Source of the DNA: CAWGMT01 sp963823675
Lineage (GTDB): Bacteria > Planctomycetota > Planctomycetia > Isosphaerales > Isosphaeraceae
Assembly (NCBI GenBank): GCA_963823675.1
Contig: CAWGMT010000016.1
Location: forward strand, 124,001 to 188,000
Length of the DNA: 64,000 nucleotides
Direction of reading: 5' to 3'
Below, piece by piece: positions 46,263 to 54,872 of the stretch; position 1 is the first letter of the stretch; each line of letters starts with the position of its first letter. Both the position numbers and the translations under genes were made by a program. A model generated the notes under the pieces. The model did not search any database and was not told the DNA's origin. It was given only the letters and a program-made list of their open reading frames with translations.

Positions 46263-47990
46263 ATGATGCCGCTCGGACCGACAGTGCTGGTCTGCATGTT
46301 GAGCCTTGGGTTGACAAGGCTTCCTCCAACTCGAATTAACGGTGCGATCGCCGCCAACGGTTCGGCACCGACCAGGGACACTCGTCCTGGCCAGCCGGAT
46401 TACACCTCGGTGATTGCGAGGCTCGAGTGCGACCTTCCGAGACTCATCGCTGAGAACCAGGTCCCGGGTGCCTCGATGGCCCTCGTCGATGATCAGACCG
46501 TGATCTGGGCCGGAGGATTTGGTTTCACCGACCGATCCGGAAAGCGACGGATCACGGCGGACACGCCCTTCAGCATTCAGTCGATCTCCAAAACCTACAC
46601 CGCCACGGCGTTCTTGAGAGCCATGGATCAAGGACGATTCACGCTCGACGAGCCGCTCAGAAAGGCCGTGCCCGGGTTCGGCCTCCACTCCCGCTGGGGT
46701 GAAACAGAGGTGGATCGGATCACGCTTCGTCATCTGCTCAGCCACCGGGCGGGCCTCTGTCACGAGGCCCCGGTCGGTAACAACTTCGGCAACTGGCACT
46801 GTTCGTTCGATGAGCACGTCCGGAGTATCTCCGACACCTGGCTGAAATGCCGAGTCGCGGAGCGATTCCGCTACTCCAACCTGGGATTCGACCTGGTCGG
46901 CTATGCGCTGCAACAGAGCGCAGGCAAGGCCTTCCCACAACTGATGCGCGAAGAGTTGTTCAATCCCTTGGGCATGACGGCGAGCACATTTGATCAGGCC
47001 GAAGCGCTCGGATACTTGCACCGCGCCCGCGGCCACATCCAGCAGCGGGAAGTGCCAGCACTGGAGGTGCCCATGCTCGCCGCGGGGGAAATGTATTCGA
47101 CCGCGCGCGACATGGCGAAGTTCATTTCGTTCCATCTAGCAGGCGGAACGGCACACGGCCGACGATTGATCAGCGCTGATTCCCTGAGGTCCATGTACAC
47201 GCCGCAGTTTTCTCGACCCGCACAAAAGGCTGGCTATGGCCTGGGCGTCAACAGCCGACCATATCACGGCGCCACGCTACTGTTTCACGGCGGCGGCGGT
47301 TACGGCTACTCAACCGACCAGCGCTGGGTGCCCGATTACAAAATTGGTGTTGCCACTCTGAGTAATGGTGACGGCGGCGACAACTTCGTGGCCGACCTGT
47401 CCGACCAAGTTCTTAAGGACATGATCCGAGCGAAACGGGGGGCCTTACCTCCGGACGAGCCGCTCCCCTGGACGCAGGAGCCGATCATCACATCTAAGAG
47501 TGGAGATCTCCCGCGATTGGAAGGAACCTACTTGGTCGGGGCCCAGTTGACCGGCTTCCGTCTGGAAGGCGACCGGCTCCACATCGTCCGGGGAAGGCGC
47601 AGCGAGCCCTTGGATGCACACTCGCCGACGCGATTCAGCCGCGGCCTCAATCTCTACGAGTTCTTCTTCGATGATCGAGGCCAAGTGCGGGAAGTGCAGA
47701 ATGCCGGAGACAATGGCGTGAGCGTCTTCCTGCCCAACGACTCCCAGCGCGACCAGGCTGGGCCCGCCAAGCCGGAATGGCAGCGCTACCTCGGTGTCTA
47801 CCACGCGTTGGCGTACGGTCAAGATGATGAGGTTCGGCTCACCTTGAAGAACGGGTATCTCTACTGGAATGACAGGCTGAAGCTGACCGAATTCCGGCCC
47901 GGATTGTTCTTCACTGCCGACGGTGACTCAGTGCAGATCGGCGAGCGTACGGTCGACTACGCCAACCGGCGCTACCACCGCGTGAACTAG
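46263..47990 (+). CDS. Secreted beta-lactamase-family serine hydrolase
   Basis: 575 aa. ATG 46263 is six bases after AAGGAG. A signal peptide (MMPLGPTVLVCMLSLGL) is followed by the class C beta-lactamase/DD-peptidase fold: nucleophile motif FSIQSISKTYTATAFL (SxxK), RYSNLGFDLVG (YxN) and FHGGGGYGYSTDQRW (HGG). Other blocks are LRHLLSHRAGL and EELFNPLGMTASTFD. About 180 extra C-terminal residues form a lipocalin-like or beta-rich module (LTGFRLEGDRLHIVRGRR, YLYWNDRLKLTEFRPG). Such enzymes cleave esters or peptides. No resistance role is implied. Confidence 0.9.
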   Translation: MMPLGPTVLVCMLSLGLTRLPPTRINGAIAANGSAPTRDTRPGQPDYTSVIARLECDLPRLIAENQVPGASMALVDDQTVIWAGGFGFTDRSGKRRITADTPFSIQSISKTYTATAFLRAMDQGRFTLDEPLRKAVPGFGLHSRWGETEVDRITLRHLLSHRAGLCHEAPVGNNFGNWHCSFDEHVRSISDTWLKCRVAERFRYSNLGFDLVGYALQQSAGKAFPQLMREELFNPLGMTASTFDQAEALGYLHRARGHIQQREVPALEVPMLAAGEMYSTARDMAKFISFHLAGGTAHGRRLISADSLRSMYTPQFSRPAQKAGYGLGVNSRPYHGATLLFHGGGGYGYSTDQRWVPDYKIGVATLSNGDGGDNFVADLSDQVLKDMIRAKRGALPPDEPLPWTQEPIITSKSGDLPRLEGTYLVGAQLTGFRLEGDRLHIVRGRRSEPLDAHSPTRFSRGLNLYEFFFDDRGQVREVQNAGDNGVSVFLPNDSQRDQAGPAKPEWQRYLGVYHALAYGQDDEVRLTLKNGYLYWNDRLKLTEFRPGLFFTADGDSVQIGERTVDYANRRYHRVN

Positions 47991-48029
47991 TCTTCCCCAA
48001 CGCTGGGCCCGAGCCCTCCGAATCACACA

Positions 48030-48899
48030 CTAAATTCCAGCGTTTTCTGCATCGCCGCAAGTCCTACGCGCGAGCAGCCCCGCGTCAAGCACAAACTCCG
48101 ATCCCGTGATGGACCGGGCTCGGGCCGATGCCAGAAACACGACCGCACCGGCAACGTCTTCGGGCTCGATCCAGGGCATGGGCAACAGATTGCCGGCGGA
48201 TCGCTCGGCGATCTGGCGCGCGGTCAGCCCCTCGAGCTGGGCCAGGCCGTCGTTCATGGGCGTGTTGACGCCGGTGGGACAGAGAGCCACGACCCGGACG
48301 TTGTACGGGGCCAATTCGATCGCCCACGACTTGGTCAAGCCGACCAGCCCCCACTTGGAGGCCGCGTAGTGCGAGAGCCGTGCCATGCCGCGCCGGCCGG
48401 CAACCGACGAGTTATTGATGATCACCCCCCGGCGCTGTTCGATCATGATCGGAATAACATGTCGGGCAACCACCCAGGCTCCCTTGAGATTGATATCGAT
48501 CATCGCATCCCAGGCATCCTCGGTCAGCTCATGAGCCAGGCCATAACCGCAGATCCCGGCGTTGTTGAACAGCACATCGACCCGGCCGAACTCCTCGGAG
48601 GCCGCCTCAATCGCCGAATGCACGGCCCCGTCATCCCGCACGTCGGCGGCGAAGGTCAGACATGCAACGCCCAGAGCGCGGCATTCCGCAGCCAGAGTCT
48701 CGAGCTCGCCGGCCGATCCCATGGGATAGCCCGGATAGCCGAGCGGCTTGGCCACGTCGAGGGCGACGATCTTGACCCCCTCGCGAGCCAGTGCCAATGC
48801 CGAGGCGCGACCTTGTCCATGCGCCGCACCGGTAATCAGTGCCACCTGGCCGGCCAAGTCGGGAGCGGTCCGGCTTCCGCCCGTCGCGTCCGTGCTCAT
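48030..48899 (-). CDS. Short-chain dehydrogenase/reductase (mycofactocin-coupled-like subgroup)
   Basis: 289 aa. NAD-binding motif ALITGAAHGQGRASALALAR, an insert after the second strand (ALDVAKPLGYPGYPMGSAGE), NNAG in VLFNNAGICGYG, and the catalytic Ser, Tyr and Lys in IINNSSVAGRRG and HYAASKWGLVGLTKSW. The GAAHGQG start and the long insert after beta 2 resemble SDRs that use a tightly held NAD with mycofactocin. No mycofactocin biosynthesis genes are visible in this window, so that link is inference. Overlaps the upstream carboxymuconolactone decarboxylase-like gene by four bases, forming an operon. Confidence 0.88.
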   Translation of the reverse strand: MSTDATGGSRTAPDLAGQVALITGAAHGQGRASALALAREGVKIVALDVAKPLGYPGYPMGSAGELETLAAECRALGVACLTFAADVRDDGAVHSAIEAASEEFGRVDVLFNNAGICGYGLAHELTEDAWDAMIDINLKGAWVVARHVIPIMIEQRRGVIINNSSVAGRRGMARLSHYAASKWGLVGLTKSWAIELAPYNVRVVALCPTGVNTPMNDGLAQLEGLTARQIAERSAGNLLPMPWIEPEDVAGAVVFLASARARSITGSEFVLDAGLLARRTCGDAENAGI

Positions 48900-49435
48900 T
48901 GCCGGCCCGCTTTGCGATAAGGATCAAGGTATTCGTCCAGGTCGACTCGCAACGCATTGTTGAAGAGATTGGTCGCGGCCATGAGTCCGCCGAATGCCGT
49001 GAGGGCGACGATCTGCTCCGAGCTCAAGCGTGCGGCCAGCCGCCCGAACAGTTCGTCGGAAACACCGTGCGGGTCAACCGCCAGTTGCCGGCCAAAGCCG
49101 ACGACGGTCTGCTCCCACTCGTCAAGCCGCAGCCGGTCGGGATCTTCGCCGGCGTCAACGAGCAACCGGCGAAAGAAAGTCGAACAGACCAGGCAGTCGG
49201 TTCCAGCCGAGATGGCATGGGCAAAGAGCGTCGTCAACCGATCGCCCAAAAAGGGCACGACCTCGTCGCGCAGGTCATACCAGGTCATCAATGCACGCAG
49301 CGCGACCGGCGACCGCGCGAGCGTGCGCTTCATGTTGGTGACCCGGCCGTGCGCAGCTTGGATTTCGTCCATTGCGGTGCGCGACTCGGGCTTGATGTCG
49401 AGATCGCTATCCTCAAGCGGTGCTATTCGTGCCAT
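48896..49435 (-). CDS. Carboxymuconolactone decarboxylase-family (AhpD-like) protein
   Basis: 179 aa, all alpha. The CMD/AhpD core is visible: VTNMKRTLARSPVALRALMT, FAHAISAGTDCLVCSTFFRR and LSSEQIVALTAFGGLMAATN. The DCLVC motif has the CxxC redox pair found in AhpD-like peroxidase partners, but the usual following His is absent, so hydroperoxidase function is uncertain. It is the first gene of a two-gene operon with the SDR (four-base overlap). A role in oxidation of a ring or lactone compound is plausible. Confidence 0.83.
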   Translation of the reverse strand: MARIAPLEDSDLDIKPESRTAMDEIQAAHGRVTNMKRTLARSPVALRALMTWYDLRDEVVPFLGDRLTTLFAHAISAGTDCLVCSTFFRRLLVDAGEDPDRLRLDEWEQTVVGFGRQLAVDPHGVSDELFGRLAARLSSEQIVALTAFGGLMAATNLFNNALRVDLDEYLDPYRKAGRQ

Positions 49436-49710
49436 GACTCAGATCGTATCCCGTGTACGAAGGCGGGAGGCCAGCCCGCTGCGCCGTTTATCATCCAGCT
49501 TTCTCATGAGCTCGGCGAAGGTTTTCGTCTCCGATGGTAGCGAACCGGCTAACGCCACGAAAGGGCATATGAATCAGCGCCGGCGTTACACTTCAGCCGA
49601 ATTCTGTGACCGCAAGGATGCGAACCACAAGGAAAGCAAGAAACCAAGAGGACCCCACTCTTGCCTTTTCCTGCATTCCTGGCTTCCTCAGAAGGTCGAT
49701 AGCACATTCT
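49436..49710. other. Divergent intergenic region
   Basis: Together with the operator and leader (to 49788), a 353-nt gap between the CMD-SDR operon and the HTH gene pair. It is slightly A/T rich and holds nothing recognisable before the palindrome at 49711-49728. Confidence 0.45.
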
Positions 49711-49728
49711 CTTGACTTCTAAGTCAAG
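49711..49728 (+). promoter_or_regulatory. Perfect palindromic operator overlapping a -35 box
   Basis: CTTGACTT, two bases, AAGTCAAG: an 18-bp palindrome with perfect 8-bp arms. It contains TTGACT (49712-49717), a good -35 match, so a repressor bound here would block transcription. The -10 region 17 nt on is not convincing. The two HTH proteins encoded directly downstream are the likely ligands. Confidence 0.6.
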
Positions 49729-49788
49729 AATACCGATCCTTTTTCAGGACGTCAGGACGGGTCTGAAATTGGAGTGAGGATTGACACC

Positions 49789-50259
49789 ATGCCGCTCAAG
49801 CGAATCAAGACCCATCAGCGCACCGCCGCTGAAATTGCGGATGAGCAGCGAGTGCGGGATCTGTTTCAGAACCGTCCGTCAGTCCAGTCTTTGATCGATT
49901 GCGGTGAGATCGACCGCGATCGGGTCACGACGGGAACGGCTGAGGAGTCGCTCCTCAAGACGCTAAGCGCACTGCAACGGGCGCGGCAATCCCGGGGACT
50001 GAGCCTCACTGAGATCGCTCGCCGATCGGGGATTGATCTGGCGTGCCTCAGCCGGCTGGAGGGTGGTAAGAATCCCAATCCAACGTTCGAGACCCTGAGC
50101 CGCTACGCTGCCGCGCTCGGGCTTCGGCTCGAGTTGTCGCTTGTTGATGAAGTTGAAGACCTGGGCTTCACACCGTTAGATTGCAACGGCCCCGCTGCAG
50201 AACCTGGAGCTTGTCATGGCGTTCCCGCTCGCTTCGATCAAGTGCGACGAGCAGCTTAA
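49789..50259 (+). CDS. XRE-family HTH regulator
   Basis: 156 aa from ATG 49789 (GAGGA eight bases upstream); a GTG at 49774 is also in frame. The middle is a Cro/C1 HTH: LSALQRARQSRGLSLTEIAR, RSGIDLACLSRLEGGKNPNP, then TFETLSRYAAALGLRLELSL. The N-terminus (RTAAEIADEQRVRDLFQNRP) resembles antitoxins of HigA-like or XRE-COG5606 type. The last 35 residues look random and overlap the next gene, so the ordered protein probably ends near LVDEVED. The toxin expected beside such an antitoxin is not seen. It may control itself through the palindrome at 49711. Confidence 0.8.
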   Translation: MPLKRIKTHQRTAAEIADEQRVRDLFQNRPSVQSLIDCGEIDRDRVTTGTAEESLLKTLSALQRARQSRGLSLTEIARRSGIDLACLSRLEGGKNPNPTFETLSRYAAALGLRLELSLVDEVEDLGFTPLDCNGPAAEPGACHGVPARFDQVRRAA

Positions 50260-50585
50260 AGAAGCGCAGAAAGTCATGGACCAGCTTCTCGCTCGAGGCA
50301 GACTCGACGACGGGGCGGGAGATGTACCTCGACGCTCTCAGCGACCTTGTTGCCGCTTACGAGGACGTACACTACACCATCGAGCCCGCCTCGGACGCCG
50401 AGATGCTTCGCCACTTGATGGAAGCAAACGGTGTCACGCAGGCGCAACTGAGCAGCGACACGACGATCCCCAAGTCCACGATTTCCGAGATTCTTGCGGG
50501 GAAGAAGCCTTTGAGGCGCAAGCTCATTCGCAAGCTCGCGGACTACTTCAACGTGGACGCGAGCGTGCTCGCGACAAACTTTTGA
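50216..50585 (+). CDS. HigA-type HTH antitoxin-like protein, one frameshift
   Basis: 122 aa if one base is removed. ATG 50216 follows GGAG by seven bases. It begins MAFPLASIKCDEQLKEAQKV and DQLLARGRLDDGA; near 50318, in GGGGCGGGAG, the frame changes and continues with EMYLDALSDLVAAYEDVHYT, then EMLRHLMEANGVTQAQLSSD, IPKSTISEILAGKKPL and LADYFNVDASVLATNF. This is the HigA antitoxin layout with the acidic AYEDxHY segment before the HTH. No HigB toxin is adjacent, and the preceding gene is another HTH protein. It converges with the WD40 gene at 42 nt. Confidence 0.78.
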
Positions 50586-50608
50586 CTCGTTTCAAGTCTA
50601 TTCGTCGG

Positions 50609-50629
50609 AGACCGCCGGAGAGGCGGTCT
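50609..50629. terminator. Hairpin between convergent HigA-like and WD40 genes
   Basis: AGACCGCC, loop of five, GGCGGTCT: a perfect 8-bp stem followed on the plus strand by ATTTC. It lies 24 nt after the HigA-like stop and overlaps the end of the WD40 frame, so it can act in both directions, most likely for the plus-strand transcript. The T tract is short, making it a weaker candidate. Confidence 0.5.
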
Positions 50630-53600
50630 ATTTCGGAGTCACTTCCGGTGGAACGGGGAGGTCGGGGAAGGTCGCGTGGTAAGGCGTTTCAGGGAAATAC
50701 TCACGCCATTCCTTCCGGGTGAAGTTGCGATTGGCGATCTGGCCGGCGCGGCGCTGCCAGGAATCGAGATCGACGTCCCACAACAGTACCACGCCGAGGG
50801 TGCCGCCGTCTGTGTCGCGTCCCAATCCGAACGCAATGGTTTTGCCGTCGGGGCTGAAGTCCACGCCGACGCCGAGATACAGAGAACGGTGCCCTTCCAT
50901 GAGAAGTGGTTTGTCGAGCAGGCGTTTGCGCGAGGCCACGTCCCACAGCACCAAGCCAACGCTTTCGGCAAAGGGGTTGAATCCGGCCGCGATGGTCTTG
51001 CCATCGGGGCTGAAGGCCACGCGATGAGCCCCGGACCGCAACGGCTCGTCAACCAGGAGTTTGCGCGCAACCGCGTCCCACAACACCACGCCGCCGTCGG
51101 ATCCGGCCGCGATGGTCTTGCCGTCGGGGCTGAAGGCCACGCTGTGAGCCTCGCCTTCCACGGGAAGCGGTTTGTCAACCAGGCGTTTGCGCGCGACCGA
51201 GTCCCACAGCACCACGCCGCCCCTGTGTTGGCCGCTGACGAATCCGGCCGCGATGGTCTTGCCGTCGGGGCTGAAGGCCACGCTGCTAACCCAGCCCTCC
51301 TCCACGGGGAGTGGTTTGTCGACCAGGCGTTTGCGCGTGACTGCGTCCCACACCACCACGCCGCCCTTTAGTGTGTAGTCAACCTCTGATTGACGGCTAG
51401 AGAACGGGGAGACCTGCGGTCGGCGAGAGCGTGGGATCGGGACACCCCCGACCAACAACCCGTCGGTCGGAGGTTGACGGACCACTGCTGGGCCGCATCC
51501 AGCCGCGATAGTTTTGCCGTCGGGGCTGAAGGCCACGCTCTTAACCCAGCATGCCTCCACGGGAAGTGGTTTGTCGACCACGCGCTTGCGCGCGACCGCA
51601 TCCCACAGCACCACGCCGCCCCAGTGTGGGCCGTCGAACCCGGCCGCGATGGTCTTGCCGTCGGGGCTGAAGACCACACTCTGAACCTTGCCCTCCTCCA
51701 CGGGAAGTGGTTTGTCAACCACGCGTTTGCGCGCGGCCGCGTCCCACAGCACCACACCACCCCCGTCGTTGCCGAGAAAGCGGTCGAATCCGGCCGCGAG
51801 GGTCTTGCCGTCTGGGCTGAAGGCCACGCTGTTAACCCAGCCCTCCTCCACAAGAAGTGGCCTTTCGTACAGACGATTGCGCGCGGCCACGTCCCACAGC
51901 ACGACGACCCTGTCGAATCCGGCCGCGAGGGTCTTGCCGTCGGGGCTGAAGGCCACGCTGTTAACCCAGCCCTTCTCCACGGAAAGTGGTTTGTCGGCCA
52001 GGCGCTTGCGCGCGACCGCGTCCCACAGCACCACGCCGCCAACCCAGCCGCCGTCGCCGAGCAGGCCATATCCGGCCGCGATGGTCTTGCCGTCGGGGCT
52101 GAAGGCCACGCTGTGAACCTCGCCTTCCACCGGAAGCGGTTTGTTGACCAGGCGTTTGCGCGCGGCAGCGTCCCACAGCACCACGCCGCCGCCTTCGCTC
52201 TGGGAGCTGAATCCGGCCGCGATGGTCTTGCCGTCGGGGCTGAAGGCCACGCTGTGAACCTCGCCTTCCACCGGAAGCGGTTTGTCGAACCAGGCGTTTG
52301 CGCGCGACCGAGTCCCACAGCACCACGCCGCCCCTGTCTAGGAGGCGGAATCCGACCGCGATGGTCTCGCCGTCTGGGCTGAAGGCCATGCTGTTAACCC
52401 AGCTCGCTTCCACGGGTAGCGGTTTGTCGACCAGGCGATTCTGCGCGGCCGCGTCCCACAGCACCACGCCGCCGCCTTCGCCTTTGCCTGTAGCTTGGAA
52501 TCCGGCCGCGATCGTCCTACCCTCGGGGCTGAAGGCCACGCTGTGAACCCAGCCCTCTTTCACGGGAAGTGGCTCGTCGACCAGTCCTTCGCGCGCGATT
52601 GCATCCCACAGCATTATGCCGCCCGGAGCTGTGGGGCGGTCGGTAAGCCCGGCCGCGACGGTCTTGCCATGGGGGCTGAAGGCCACGCTCGAAATCGCGC
52701 CGCCCCCTCTGGCGAAAAGTGGCTTGTCGACCAGGCGTTTGCGCGTGGCCGCGTCCCACAGCTCCACGCCCCAATCGCATCCAACCGCGATCGTCTTGCC
52801 GTCCGGGCTGAAAGCCACGCTGTGAACGGTGCCCGCCTCGATGTGCAAGAAAGACGTTAGTCCGGGTCGCCCTCGAAGGGCGTTGTAGAGACTGTCGCGT
52901 GCCTCAAAGGTGTTCTCGACCCGTAGAGCTTCGACAGCCAGCAGGAGCGAGCGGTCGAACCGTTTGTCACCGTCTGCCACCGAGAGGGCAGCGAGCTGTC
53001 GTGAGGTTGCGATCCTTGCCACGGCGTTCGCCTGTTCAGTTGCGGCTTGCGCGATCCCAGTTTGCCGCTCGGCTTCCTTCTTCGCCTTGTCGGCGAACTC
53101 GGCCTGCTGCTTGGCCTTTCGGCTTGCCTCTAGAGCGATCTCGGTCTGTTTTCTTGCTTCTTTTGTCTGCTCGTCCGCCAGGAGAGAGGCCCTGGACGCC
53201 TGACCTCTCTGGATAAACGCCACGACGGCGAGGACCACCGCAACAGCCGCGACCGCCACCAAGGCTGCCACGAGCCGGCGGAGCCGCGTGGCGGCTCGTT
53301 CGGCGTCATGGGCCCGCTCTTCCTCTACCCGGCGGCGCTCCTCCGCCGCCTCGGCGAGGCGACGGGCGGTCTCGAGCTCGGCGGTGCGCCGCTCCTGCTC
53401 GGCGGAGAGCTTGCGCCTCTGCGCCTTCTTGCTGCTCGAGAGGAAGAGCATCGCGCCGTCGAAGTCGCCACCGTAGCGCCGCGCCCACGCCGCGTTGGGC
53501 CGCTCGCGCACCCGCCATTCCAGGGCGAAGTCGAGGTCGGGAGTGTCCCAGAGGCCGGCACGCTTCGTCCGCCAGAGGGAAGCCGTCTTCTCAAGACGGC

Positions 53601-54864
53601 GGTACATCTCTGCCGAGCTGGCCTCGGCCTCAGCCCAGGCCCGCAAGCGCTGCCACTGACGGATCAGGCTCTCGTGGCTGATGTCGAGGATGGTTTCGGG
53701 TTCCAGAGGCGTCGGTGGTGGGGGCACCAGGACGCTCAAGTCCGCGTGGCGAAAGGCCTCGACGACGGGGACGACCTGCTCGACCGGCACACCGGCCGCC
53801 TCCGCGACCGATCGCAGCGAGGCCGGCCGCCGGCTGTCGCGGCCCTCGGCTCCGCGCTCGCTCAGCCCCCGGAAGAGCACCTCGGCGATGGTTCGTTGGC
53901 CCTCGTCTAGCCGGTCGAATACCTCGTCGGCATGGGCGGAGAGCGCCAGCTTCAGGCCGCCAATCGCTTCGTAGTCGGCGAGCGTGATCGTCACCCCCCG
54001 CGGCTTCGGGGCCACGTCGCTCGGCGGGGCGTTTGCCCGGCGGGCGCGCGTCCAGAGGCGCATCAGGGCGTGCTGCATCAAGGGCAACTGGTCCGGGCCT
54101 GCGTCCATGTCATTGAGCAGGCGGTTGACCAGCGCCGGGTCGACCGGGCCATCGAAGACCAATGCTGGCGCCTCGATCGCCTCCCGGCGCTCTTCGCGAG
54201 TCAGCCGCGGAGTGAGGAACTGGCTGTCGTTGAGCGCCTCGGGTAGCCCGGCGAACAGATTGCAGTCGCCTAGAAAATCCGAGCGCATGGTCAGGACGAC
54301 GTAGATCGGCACGTCCTCTTGCGCGGCCGAAGCCAGCAGGAGCTCCACGAAGGCGTCCGCCTCCTCGCGGCCGCCCTCGCGGCGGAAGCGAAAGATCTCC
54401 TCGAACTGGTCGATCAAGAGCAGGAGCTTCTTTTGTCCGGGCGGCGGTGCGTCGCACAGCACCTCAGCCAGCCCGAGCGGGCCGCGCCGCAGGGCCGCCG
54501 TGAGGAACTCGGGCGTATGCTCGACGCCAGCCGCGGGGCCGGCAACCACGCCGTCGTCGATCAGGGCCCGGGCCAGGTTCCGGATCGGCTGCTCGCCCGG
54601 CCGCATCGTCGCCACCACCCACCGCGCACCGCCCGAGACCAAGAGCCCGGTCTTGAGCGCGGGGATGAGCCCCGCCCGCACCAGCGACGACTTGCCGCAC
54701 CCCGACGTCCCCACGACCGCCAGGAATCGCGACCGATCGAGCTTCGCCAGCAGTTGGTCAACCTGCTCGTCCCGGCCGAAGAAGAGGATCGCCTCCTCGC
54801 TGCGGAACGGCCGCAGGCCAGGGTAGGGACAGAAAATCGTATCGAGAAGCTCAAGGTTTTTCAC
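50628..54864 (-). CDS. nSTAND1 NTPase with membrane helix and 14 WD40 repeats, one frameshift
   Basis: About 1411 aa. A short strand CPYPGLRPFRSEEAILFFGR leads to a STAND NTPase: Walker A VVGTSGCGKSSLVRAG (52-60), Walker B LLLLIDQFEEIF (about 147-158), and the DISHESLIRQWQRLRAWA winged-helix block (about 394-411). Coiled coils flank a single membrane helix (LVAALVAVAAVAVVLAVVAF, 531-550). From about 680 come 14 WD40 repeats with nearly constant SVAFSPDGKTIAAG and GVVLWDAVARKRLVDKPLPV, enough for two seven-bladed propellers. After repeat four an extra A at 52288-52289 breaks the frame. Start GTG 54864 lies 8 nt after the TIR-like gene stop, so the two form an operon. Family knowledge: such proteins are candidate sensors in bacterial conflict systems. 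Confidence 0.9.
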
Positions 54865-54872
54865 TAGCGGAA

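Noticed and set aside
46263..47990. Antibiotic-resistance beta-lactamase
   Set aside because: The fold and SxxK, YxN and HGG motifs are those of the broad serine hydrolase/esterase group with a long C-terminal extension, not of a characterised resistance enzyme.
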